Source of the DNA: Metabacillus rhizolycopersici
GTDB lineage: Bacteria; Bacillota; Bacilli; Bacillales; Bacillaceae
DNA length: 7,800 nucleotides
Direction of reading: 5' to 3'
Assembly: GCF_020075705.1 (NCBI RefSeq)
Contig: NZ_JAIQUM010000134.1
Location: forward strand, 1-7,800
In this document: one piece after another, positions 1 to 5,122 of the stretch
How positions within the stretch are numbered: position 1 is the stretch's first letter
How the letters are laid out: each line of letters starts with the position of its first letter
The notes under the pieces: model-generated
Databases searched by the model: none
What the model was told of the DNA's origin: nothing
What the model saw: the letters and a program-made list of their open reading frames with translations, nothing else
Translations under genes and position numbers: made by a program

Positions 1-3
1 TTT

Positions 4-51
4 GGCATTAGAAAGGATCAGTTTGTTTTTTGATTGATCCTTTCTAATGCC
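4..51. repeat. Perfect 17-bp inverted repeat (terminator-like hairpin)
   Basis: The arms at 4-20 and 35-51 are exact reverse complements (left arm GGCATTAGAAAGGATCA). They are separated by a 14-nt T-rich loop. A fully paired 17-bp stem next to the window edge would fit a terminator for a gene lying to the left, or part of a mobile-element end. There is no T-run after the right arm on the plus strand, so the terminator reading is only moderate. Confidence 0.55.
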
Positions 52-102
52 CTAGCAAACGCAGTGCGGTAGTTGTACTACGAAAAAAATATCAAATTTT
101 AA

Positions 103-131
103 TGTCCACTTTCTTGACAGAAGTCCACTTT
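103..131. mobile_element. Possible IS21-like terminal repeats (remnant)
   Basis: GTCCACTTT occurs twice with a 19-bp period (104-112 and 123-131). It begins with TGTCC at 103-107, and a TTGACA box lies between the copies at 114-119. Short tandem repeats starting TGT are typical of IS21-family ends. No istA or istB coding sequence follows, so at most a relic of one end is present. The family assignment is inference from this pattern only. Confidence 0.25.
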
Positions 132-180
132 TGGTTTGAAAATGCTATTTTCTACTATTTTTATTTCCTTTACCGTAATA

Positions 181-194
181 GGAAGTCAACTTCC
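181..194. repeat. Short palindrome
   Basis: GGAAGT and ACTTCC flank a 2-bp centre. The palindrome lies in the gene-free stretch 52-260, where I see no coding sequence. It has no evident promoter partner, and its role is unknown. Confidence 0.3.
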
Positions 195-260
195 GATATA
201 AAAAAGGTGCTATATGGGCATGTGATTCTACCCCAATAAGATCCCAAAGTATTAGATGAA

Positions 261-331
261 TACTATATACAAAACTAGTTAACATAATCACGCTTATCGG
301 CAATGAAAAAGGATCTTCGACTGGAAGATCC
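261..331 (+). repeat. Dispersed repeat copy A with hairpin
   Basis: This is the first of four same-orientation copies of an intergenic repeat. The core TAGTTAACATAA is at 276-287, preceded by TATATACAAA and followed by CTTATCGG, then an A-run and a hairpin. Copies B, C and D start near 1508, 2251 and 3003. The repeat lies just downstream of the stop codon of the minus-strand binding-protein gene, and its hairpin serves as that gene's terminator. Confidence 0.6.
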
Positions 332-345
332 TCTTAGTTTTTTCT
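306..345 (-). terminator. Terminator of the sugar-binding protein gene (bidirectional)
   Basis: The arms GGATCTTC (311-318) and GAAGATCC (324-331) enclose a 5-nt loop. On the minus strand the stem is followed directly by TTTTT (310-306). On the plus strand a TCTTAGTTTTTT tract follows, so it could work both ways. It lies about 40 bp past the stop codon of the minus-strand gene ending at 370. Confidence 0.75.
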
Positions 346-369
346 AAAATTACCCCACCTGTTTATTAA

Positions 370-1326
370 TTATCTTTGGACTCTCTCCTGAAATTTGAAA
401 CGTTGCTCTGCATTCTCTTTAATAATGATATCGATTCCACTATCGATATTCCTTGAAATATTCTCACCATTTAATACTTTCATAGCAGCTTCGACACTTA
501 AATATCCCATATCATAAGAATTTTGTGCAACTGTTCCAGGCAGCTTTCCCTCTTCTATCAATTTAATCATTTCATTACTACCATCCGCTCCAATGACTGG
601 CATTTTATATCCCAGTTCTTCAATAGTGTGAAAAACAGTTAATGCTAGTTCGTCATTCGTGGCGATTATTCCTTTAAGGTTAGGGTGTTCGTCTAAAATC
701 GTTTTTAAATCTTCTTCCACTTGCAAAGGATCTGAGGAAACATCAATTCCTTCTGCAACAATTTCAATTCCTACAGACTGTAAACTTATTTTAGCACCTT
801 TTATCCGGTTAGAAGATACTGGATTTTTTGTATTTACTCCTAGTATGGCAACTTCATTTCCAGGCTGCAGTTGCGAACTTAGTAACGCTCCAGCTCTTCT
901 TCCTAACTTAACATTATCAGTACCAACATAAGAGGTTTTATCCTCCCAAGCAACATCAGTATCAAGTAAGATAACAGGAATATCCTGTTCGACAAAGTCT
1001 TCTAACGCAGAACTAATATAATCCGTATAAATAGGAGCTATAATTAAGCTATCAGGACTTTCCATAAGAACTCGTTCTAAAAAACGATCTTGCTCCTCAA
1101 CAGATGCTCCATCAGGAGGTGTAATAACTTTACCATTTATACCAAAATCATGAAATCCTTTTTTTACCCCCGCTTCCATAATCATCCAATACTCTACATT
1201 TAGATCTTTTAAAACAACAGTTACATTTGGTTTTTCAGCTGATAATGTTTTAGATATATATACTATTAAGAACAAAGACAATATGAATATAATTAGTAGA
1301 AAAAAAAATAACTTATTTTTAAACAT
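370..1326 (-). CDS. Membrane-anchored sugar-type periplasmic-binding protein
   Basis: A 318-aa protein of the type 1 periplasmic-binding fold (ribose/xylose-like, Peripla_BP_4). A hydrophobic segment spans about residues 6-25, followed by the two-lobed domain from about residue 35 to 300. Family landmarks are VILLDTD near residue 120, YVGTDN near 133, SNRIKGA near 172, ATNDELA near 222, GADG near 246 and QNSYDMGY near 268. I chose the ATG at 1326 because a GGGG ribosome binding site lies 6 nt upstream, whereas the ATG at 1338 has none. There is no lipobox cysteine, so the protein is probably held by its N-terminal helix or released after the SA residues near 30. No permease or ATPase gene is adjacent, so it is either an orphan transporter component or, like XylFII-type proteins, a sugar-sensing partner of a kinase elsewhere. 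The ligand is unknown. Confidence 0.85.
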   Translation of the reverse strand: MFKNKLFFFLLIIFILSLFLIVYISKTLSAEKPNVTVVLKDLNVEYWMIMEAGVKKGFHDFGINGKVITPPDGASVEEQDRFLERVLMESPDSLIIAPIYTDYISSALEDFVEQDIPVILLDTDVAWEDKTSYVGTDNVKLGRRAGALLSSQLQPGNEVAILGVNTKNPVSSNRIKGAKISLQSVGIEIVAEGIDVSSDPLQVEEDLKTILDEHPNLKGIIATNDELALTVFHTIEELGYKMPVIGADGSNEMIKLIEEGKLPGTVAQNSYDMGYLSVEAAMKVLNGENISRNIDSGIDIIIKENAEQRFKFQERVQR

Positions 1327-1364
1327 TAGATACCCCATTATTTCGTAATTCTATACTACTCACT

Positions 1365-1403
1365 CTATAACATGACAGATCCATTTTCTAATTTCTCTAA
1401 CAA
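1365..1403 (-). CDS. 12-codon leader ORF upstream of the binding-protein gene
   Basis: A very strong AAAGGGGGAG ribosome binding site (1411-1420) precedes a TTG start at 1401-1403 with 7 nt spacing. The frame reads MLEKLENGSVML and then stops at 1365-1367. It lies inside the leader of the 370-1326 gene, between its promoter and its start. It could be a translated leader peptide or the stump of a lost gene. The Shine-Dalgarno match is better than that of the gene it precedes, but the coding length is too short to prove translation. Confidence 0.3.
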   Translation of the reverse strand: MLEKLENGSVML

Positions 1404-1441
1404 GCAGATACTCCCCCTTTTAAATCTTCTCTCTTTAAACA

Positions 1442-1470
1442 ATTATAGGAATATCTTTTTTATATGTAAA
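1442..1470 (-). promoter_or_regulatory. Sigma-A promoter of the binding-protein gene
   Basis: On the minus strand the -35 TTTACA (1465-1470) is followed by exactly 17 bp and a consensus -10 TATAAT (1442-1447). The predicted start near 1435 gives a leader of about 110 nt before the ATG at 1326. Confidence 0.65.
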
Positions 1471-1507
1471 TCTTATTTTTTCAGTGGTTAACAAAATACT
1501 TTATTGT

Positions 1508-1618
1508 GTATCATATACAAATCTAGTTAACATAAAGATTTTTAGAGGAAGCTACACCAAAATAAACCCCTTGGCACCAAAGGGTTTATTGTTTTTATTG
1601 TTTATGTATGATTTTATT
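1508..1618 (+). repeat. Dispersed repeat copy B
   Basis: The left part shares 22 identical bases with copy D (TATACAAATCTAGTTAACATAA in two joined parts: TATACAAATC and TAGTTAACATAA). The common core is at 1524-1535. A GAAG...ACCAAAA stretch follows, then a hairpin, then ATTGTTTATGTATGATTTTAT, which matches the corresponding end of copy D at two mismatches. The repeat unit is therefore about 110 bp and contains the hairpin inside it. Confidence 0.6.
1561..1603. terminator. Terminator-like hairpin within repeat copy B
   Basis: AATAAACCC (1561-1569) pairs with GGGTTTATT (1582-1590). The inner TTGG/CCAA pairs continue the stem past one mismatch. On the plus strand GTTTTTATTGTTT follows. On the minus strand the stem runs into a weaker TTTTGG tract. 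It lies between the cre-linked promoter at 1716-1744 and the binding-protein gene. Confidence 0.6.
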
Positions 1619-1709
1619 CAACTAAAAAAGGATATTTTATCTAAGTCCTCTTCCGATATCGGCCCCACCTACGCCAGATACTATGACAGCCACACGTGCC
1701 ATCCAACCC
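1561..1709 (-). ncRNA. Candidate small RNA from the cre-linked promoter
   Basis: A near-consensus promoter fires leftward from about 1709, and the first hairpin downstream is the one at 1561-1590. This gives a transcript of about 150 nt. Its first half is clearly more GC-rich than the surroundings and includes the palindrome CCGATATCGG (1653-1662). The only open frame is a 24-codon one whose ATG at 1711 overlaps the predicted start site and lacks a ribosome binding site. I therefore infer a non-coding RNA or an eroded leader. Nothing here matches an RNA family that I recognise. Confidence 0.25.
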
Positions 1710-1923
1710 ATTATTATTATAACGGAAAACGCTTACATTTTCAAATATTACTAGAAAACAAGTTTCGACATAAAAAGAGCACTCTTATTATAGGGTGGTC
1801 TGTTCATTCTACTGTATATACTATTTTGCCTTGTAGCGTTAAAGTGATAAGTCGTGAGGCGTGCCCTATTTCTTGCTATACCTAACAACCTATTGTTTGT
1901 GATCAATGGACTTCCTTATTCTG
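1604..1923. other. Intergenic stretch without a supported protein gene
   Basis: Apart from the cre-linked promoter and its possible transcript, I see no gene here. Plus-strand open frames in the stretch lack a ribosome binding site and run through the repeat hairpin. The minus strand from 1745 to 1923 has frequent stops. Confidence 0.5.
1716..1744 (-). promoter_or_regulatory. Sigma-A promoter with overlapping cre-like site
   Basis: The minus strand shows TTGAAA (1739-1744), a 17-bp spacer and TATAAT (1716-1721). The spacer contains AATGTAAGCGTTTTCC (1724-1739), which fits the CcpA cre consensus (TGNAARCGNWWWC) apart from its last base. A cre inside the spacer predicts repression during growth on preferred sugars. 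Readthrough past the 1561-1590 hairpin would reach the sugar-binding protein gene, which would fit catabolite control of that gene. Confidence 0.6.
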
Positions 1924-2169
1924 CTATTTAGTGTTTGCATGGTTATTTCCTATTAGTAGTTTCTTAGCTTCAATTATACGCGAACCCTTATCATATAATT
2001 TTTCAAGTGAGATACCTCTTCTTAATACTGTTTGTTCAATCAATCTAATTTCATGATACATAGCATCAGTCAAGATTCCTTTTTGAATGTTCCTATTTAT
2101 TTCATAATAAAATCTAACCAATAATTCTAACGGTAGTTTATCGTAAATGGAACCTTCTTCTTTCCCCAT
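1924..2169 (-). CDS. Hypothetical 81-aa protein
   Basis: The ATG at 2167-2169 is preceded by AGGAGGTG with a 7-nt spacing, close to an ideal ribosome binding site. Upstream in-frame ATGs (2244, 2211) have none and are rejected. The product is a soluble, charged, probably all-helical protein without signal peptide or membrane segment. It contains KLPLELLVRFYYEINRNI near residues 11-28 and GILTDAMYHEIRLI near 31-44, and ends in a polar tail. I do not recognise a named family. Its size and helix-rich make-up would suit a small regulator or binding protein, but this is not demonstrated. It is a single-gene unit with its own promoter; the nearest hairpin downstream (1561-1590) is about 330 bp away. 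Confidence 0.75.
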   Translation of the reverse strand: MGKEEGSIYDKLPLELLVRFYYEINRNIQKGILTDAMYHEIRLIEQTVLRRGISLEKLYDKGSRIIEAKKLLIGNNHANTK

Positions 2170-2205
2170 AAAGGCGCACCTCCTAATTCGACAATGTAAA
2201 AAACT

Positions 2206-2234
2206 AGCATACATTGAAAGAATTTTTTTGGCAA
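2206..2234 (-). promoter_or_regulatory. Sigma-A promoter of the 81-aa gene
   Basis: TTGCCA (2229-2234), a 17-bp spacer and TATGCT (2206-2211) lie on the minus strand, about 36 bp upstream of the start codon at 2169. The spacing is ideal and the -10 is moderate. Confidence 0.5.
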
Positions 2235-2250
2235 TTAAAAACATAATTCG

Positions 2251-2315
2251 TTTTAGTTAACATAATGCGACTTATAGGCGGTAAAAAAAGGATCTTCAAC
2301 TTAAGATCCTTTTTT
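2251..2315 (+). repeat. Dispersed repeat copy C with hairpin
   Basis: The core TAGTTAACATAA is at 2254-2265, followed by CTTATAGGCGG and an A-run. The hairpin closely resembles that of copy A (GGATCTTC-type stem). The TATACAAA box seen in the other copies is not conserved here. The copy sits directly upstream of the 81-aa gene's promoter. Confidence 0.55.
2283..2315. terminator. Bidirectional terminator in repeat copy C
   Basis: GGATCTT (2290-2296) pairs with AAGATCC (2303-2309) across a 6-nt loop. Seven A residues precede the stem and six T residues follow it, so it reads as a terminator in both directions. It would insulate the 81-aa gene from transcription coming from the right. Confidence 0.75.
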
Positions 2316-2368
2316 ATATGCTTCTTGACTAACGCACCGAATAGAAATTCGTTAAATATAACTACTAA

Positions 2369-2482
2369 ATAGCAACTTTAGGAAGTATTTTTGTTTGTAT
2401 TGTAGTAACGATTGTAATAGGTGAGCATGGAAACGTATTAACTGGAAGTATTATGGCACCAATAAAGATAGATAGGGTTTGA
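2369..2482 (+). pseudogene. Possible C-terminal remnant of a membrane protein
   Basis: A start-less open frame of 37 codons encodes a hydrophobic run (LGSIFVCIVVTIVIG) followed by a short tail that ends in a stop. It follows a stop codon at 2366-2368 and has no ribosome binding site. The hydrophobic segment followed by a glycine-containing loop looks protein-like, but the length is too small to exclude chance. The family is not recognised. Confidence 0.2.
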
Positions 2483-2593
2483 TTAAGACTAATGGGATAT
2501 CGTTCAAACCTTATATATTAAGGGGTTAAAATCACGTTTTCTAAGGTAATAATACCTAATCTTTAATCTCATTGATCTTAATTGTTGCCTTTA

Positions 2594-2640
2594 AAAGAAA
2601 TAAAAAGAACCGATTTTCTTTTCACACTTGAGAATCGGTT
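2594..2640 (-). terminator. Terminator of the 40-aa peptide gene
   Basis: AACCGATTTTC (2608-2618) pairs with GAGAATCGGTT (2630-2640) in an 11-bp stem with one G-T pair and an 11-nt loop. On the minus strand the stem is followed by CTTTTTATTT. It lies about 50 bp past the stop codon of the small gene at 2690-2812. Confidence 0.75.
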
Positions 2641-2689
2641 ACTGGATCACTTTGATTAAATTGACAAGATAAATTCATTATAAACATCC

Positions 2690-2812
2690 TTATTTTTGTT
2701 CTTTTATTTTCTTTATAAAATAAGTGTATTCTGGTTGAGCTTTAGCGTATAATTCTGCTGATTTTGCGTATAATTCTGCTGCTTTAACTAATGAATTTAC
2801 AATTTTTTTCAT
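2690..2812 (-). CDS. 40-aa basic peptide with internal duplication
   Basis: The ATG at 2810-2812 is preceded by GGAAGGAG (2822-2829) with a 9-nt spacing. The frame stops at 2690-2692, and a good terminator follows. The peptide begins MKKIVNSLVKA, then carries two adjacent copies of AELYAK (residues about 12-17 and 19-24), and ends in a lysine-rich FIKKIKEQK. The two copies are also nearly identical in DNA (GCAGAATTATACGC twice), so the duplication is recent or conserved. There is no classical signal peptide or cysteine. The first 24 residues can form an amphipathic helix. I do not recognise a family. A membrane-active or signalling peptide, or a small regulator, is possible but unproven. The complete set of expression signals makes it a real gene rather than a chance frame. 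Confidence 0.65.
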   Translation of the reverse strand: MKKIVNSLVKAAELYAKSAELYAKAQPEYTYFIKKIKEQK

Positions 2813-2845
2813 TTAAGGTGTCTCCTTCCAATACGTTATACCTTT

Positions 2846-2875
2846 ATTATCGAATATCGGATACTTTTTTTACAA
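2846..2875 (-). promoter_or_regulatory. Probable promoter of the 40-aa peptide gene
   Basis: On the minus strand TTGTAA (2870-2875), an 18-bp spacer and GATAAT (2846-2851) lie about 34 bp upstream of the start codon. Both boxes are one or two bases off consensus. Confidence 0.4.
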
Positions 2876-3002
2876 AGCTGATGAAAACGAAAACAACGAC
2901 AATGTAAGGGAACACTATATATCTTTTTCTCGTGATTTCGTCGTTTTTCTTAATTTATTTATATGTTTTAACTTTCTCTCATTAAGTGCAAATATTTATG
3001 AA

Positions 3003-3120
3003 TACTCTATACAAATCTAGTTAACATAATAGCAATTTTAAGAAGTAAACCAAAAAGCCAAACCCAATATTACCAAGGGTTTGGCTCTTAGTCGTTTTTT
3101 ATTGATTATGCATGATTTTA
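3003..3120 (+). repeat. Dispersed repeat copy D
   Basis: The core TAGTTAACATAA is at 3018-3029, preceded by CTATACAAATC. The interior GAAGTAAACCAAAA parallels copy B, and the distal ATTGATTATGCATGATTTTAT matches copy B after its hairpin. The hairpin sequence differs from copy B while the flanks are conserved. Confidence 0.6.
3051..3098. terminator. Terminator in repeat copy D
   Basis: AGCCAAACCC (3056-3065) pairs perfectly with GGGTTTGGCT (3077-3086) around an 11-nt loop. On the plus strand CTTAGTCGTTTTTT follows. On the minus strand TTTTTGG follows, so the hairpin could also end readthrough from the dehydrogenase gene. Confidence 0.75.
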
Positions 3121-3123
3121 TAT

Positions 3124-3246
3124 ATGGTTGAGAAATCAACGTTTTTGGCTTCTGAAGATGCCTGGCAGCTGCATAAAAAAGTGGGGTTTTATACAATCTT
3201 TTCTTCCACTAAATCGCCCGATCGTGGAAGAAGGGAGAAACTATAA
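3124..3246 (+). pseudogene. Likely C-terminal remnant of a GNAT acetyltransferase
   Basis: A 40-codon frame contains FLASEDAWQLHKKVGF near residues 7-22. This resembles the C-terminal GNAT signature in which a loop (T-x-DA) is followed by LYEKFGF before the last strand. The upstream acetyl-CoA-binding core is missing. The ATG at 3124 has no ribosome binding site and lies at the edge of repeat copy D, so the frame is probably a fragment left after a rearrangement. The assignment rests on this one short motif. Confidence 0.35.
3201..3232. repeat. Inverted repeat, 9-bp perfect arms
   Basis: TTCTTCCAC (3201-3209) and GTGGAAGAA (3224-3232) enclose a 14-nt loop containing TCGCCCGATC. There is no T-run on either side. 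It may be an intergenic hairpin or an eroded element end. Confidence 0.4.
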
Positions 3247-3260
3247 TATAATGCTCAGGA

Positions 3261-3296
3261 TGTTACCAATAACTTAGTCAGTTATTGGTGATAACA
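3261..3296. repeat. Inverted repeat downstream of the dehydrogenase gene
   Basis: ACCAATAAC (3265-3273) pairs with GTTATTGGT (3281-3289) over a 7-nt loop, and the outer TGTTA/TAACA extends it past a bulge. It lies about 50 bp past the stop codon at 3342. On the minus strand no U-tract follows, so it is a weak terminator at best but may stabilise the transcript 3' end. Confidence 0.4.
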
Positions 3297-3341
3297 AAAA
3301 AGTAGTTTAATCTAAAATAAAATGGAAAAGTTAACACTCAC

Positions 3342-4415
3342 CTACTCGAGTAATGAAATTTTGAATAATTTATCATCACCTTCTCGGGGATTTCCTCGCC
3401 CATCTCGATTGTTCGTAATCATAAATAATGTATCATTTTCAATCAGCACATCCCGCATTCTCCCCGCATTTTCAAATAAAGTATCCACGGTACGGTCAGT
3501 CAGATTAAACACTCGAATGTTTTCACCTCGTAAATTGGCCACATAGATTTTTTTTCTTTTAATTACTATTCCTGATGGAGCCCACGTGTCATCTCCTGTT
3601 TGATATAATGGAGAGACCATATTAGGAGCTTGCTGATCACCTTCAATTATCGGCCATCCGTAATTTTTTCCGGGTTCAATTAGATTAATTTCATCATGAG
3701 CCGTTTGACCATGTTCAGAGCTATATAGTTTTCCGTCATCATCCCAGTCTAGTCCTTGTGGATTTCGATGCCCATAGGAATAAACATATGAATTTTTAAA
3801 TGGATTATCTTTCGGAACATTACCATCCAATTCCATACGTAAAATTTTCCCTGCTAAAGCTTCTACATTTTGAGCATTTTCTGAGTTCCCAGCATCACCA
3901 GCGGTAGCATACAATTTCCCATCTGGACCAATTTTGATTCGACCACCGTTATGAATTCTTCCACCTGGAATTCCCTCTAGTAAAATGGTTTCTTCCTTCC
4001 ACGTATTTTGATTAAGCTTAAGGACGATAATTCGGTTATAAACTTCTCCATCTTGTTTATATGTATGGTAGGCAAACGCTTCTTGGGAAATGTCAAAATT
4101 GAGTGCAAGAATGAATCCTAAAAATCCTCCTTCACCTTCATGTAGGACTTCCTTTGTAACTTCTACATTTTGAACTGTTTTTGAACCGCTAACACCATCA
4201 ACTTTAATAATATTACCTGCCCGTTGACTCAAATAAAAGGTATTGTCATGTTTGTTAATATTCCAAGGAATATTTAAATCTGTTGCGATTACCTCAGTTT
4301 GTCTTGAAAATACTTCAATTTCCTCCCTTTCATTTTTTTCGGATTGATAATTATCTTCAGATGAACAAGCAGAAATAAAGAGAATAAAGATTAGTATGAA
4401 AATGAATTTTTTCAA
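3342..4415 (-). CDS. Glucose/sorbosone dehydrogenase-family lipoprotein (PQQ-dependent type)
   Basis: A 357-aa secreted lipoprotein. A hydrophobic signal ends in the lipobox ISAC with Cys17, so the protein is predicted to be anchored on the outer face of the membrane. The rest is a GSDH-family beta-propeller (PF07995 type) of normal length. Landmarks are GEGGFLG near residue 94, RIHNGGRIKIGPDGKLYATAGD at about 153-174 (His155 is the expected catalytic base), GHRNPQGLDW near 215, EHGQTAHDEINLI near 234, GKNYGWP near 249 and RMRDVLI near 319. Family members oxidise aldose sugars with PQQ, but the substrate here is not predictable. I chose the TTG at 4413-4415 because GAGGTG sits 6 nt upstream; the GTG at 4424 lies within that binding site. 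It is a single gene. The IS6 relic begins about 100 bp upstream and may have altered its promoter region. Confidence 0.88.
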   Translation of the reverse strand: MKKFIFILIFILFISACSSEDNYQSEKNEREEIEVFSRQTEVIATDLNIPWNINKHDNTFYLSQRAGNIIKVDGVSGSKTVQNVEVTKEVLHEGEGGFLGFILALNFDISQEAFAYHTYKQDGEVYNRIIVLKLNQNTWKEETILLEGIPGGRIHNGGRIKIGPDGKLYATAGDAGNSENAQNVEALAGKILRMELDGNVPKDNPFKNSYVYSYGHRNPQGLDWDDDGKLYSSEHGQTAHDEINLIEPGKNYGWPIIEGDQQAPNMVSPLYQTGDDTWAPSGIVIKRKKIYVANLRGENIRVFNLTDRTVDTLFENAGRMRDVLIENDTLFMITNNRDGRGNPREGDDKLFKISLLE

Positions 4416-4570
4416 TGCTATCACCTCAATTTTGTTTTTAATAAAATAGTTTAACCATTTTTCATAGAATAAAATAACAAATTTTCTAAATTAACGAACC
4501 TTTCTTAGCCTTTAAAGGGTTCTGGTGCAAATACCAAGACAAATTGAAAAAAGTTGTAGGTTCACTTTCA

Positions 4571-4592
4571 GATAACCCCTTAGGTGGTTATC
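4571..4592. repeat. Hairpin over the transposase stop codon
   Basis: GATAACC (4571-4577) pairs with GGTTATC (4586-4592) around an 8-nt loop containing the ancestral stop at 4580-4582. No T-run follows on the minus strand, so the terminator function is uncertain. Confidence 0.35.
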
Positions 4593-5122
4593 CTGAATAG
4601 TCTATGCATGAATTCCACTTCATCTTGGGCAGACTTTACCCCTTGATGAACCTGCTTCTTTTTTTAATCATATGCATCGCTTCTATACCACTCAGTATGT
4701 AAGTAGCTGTCCGAAAAGATTTCAACCCTAACATAGAACGAACACGCTTCTTGATAAAACGATGATCCTGTTCTACGATATTATTTAGATACTTCTTTTG
4801 TCTGAGTTGTATGCCTGATGGCATGTTTTTTTCTTTTTTCAATTCTTCAACTGCTATAGGGTAAGCCGGATTTTTATCCACTGTTATGACACGGGGCTTT
4901 GAAACATGAAAAGACCGCAAAGCTTTCTTGAAGAAGCACTTTGCAGCCTTTTTGTCTCTTGTTTTACTGAGGTAAAAGTCAATCGTATTTCCTTCGGAAT
5001 CGACTGCACGATATAGATACATCCATTGACCTTTTACTTTAATATATGTTTCATCGACTCTCCAGGAGTCATTTGTTGCCTTAAGATGACGTCGTACTCT
5101 CTCATCTAATTCTGTCCATATT
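4580..5122 (-). pseudogene. IS6-family transposase, 5'-truncated and frameshifted
   Basis: This is the remnant of a roughly 230-aa DDE transposase. The main frame (5127 down to a stop at 4636) runs from ELDERVRRHL through RVDETYIKVKG to GIEAMHMIKK. All three catalytic residues survive: Asp in RVDETY at 5053-5055, Asp in VITVDKNP at 4876-4878, and Glu in NNIVEQDHR at 4771-4773 with D(34)E spacing. The N-terminal helix-turn-helix region is missing. After MIKK an indel next to an A-run near 4655-4661 shifts the frame. The true tail KQVHQGVKSAQDEVEF continues in another frame to a stop at 4580. Near the left break CAATATGG still resembles the family but is one base out of frame. It is inactive. 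Confidence 0.85.

Noticed and set aside
659..931. 90-codon plus-strand open frame
   Set aside because: It lies entirely antisense to the well-supported binding-protein gene and has no ribosome binding site.
1639..1711. 24-codon minus-strand frame starting MGWMARVAVIVSG
   Set aside because: Its ATG overlaps the predicted transcription start of the cre-linked promoter and has no ribosome binding site, so translation is unlikely. It is kept only as part of the RNA candidate.
1484..1885. 133-codon plus-strand open frame
   Set aside because: It runs through the repeat hairpin and across the minus-strand cre promoter. It has no ribosome binding site and its composition is not protein-like.
2505..2528. 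AACCTTA...TAAGGGGTT hairpin
   Set aside because: The stem is short and AT-rich, and there is no adjoining T-run or gene end, so it is not called a terminator.
3322..3546. 74-codon plus-strand open frame
   Set aside because: It is antisense to the 3' end of the dehydrogenase gene and has no independent signals.
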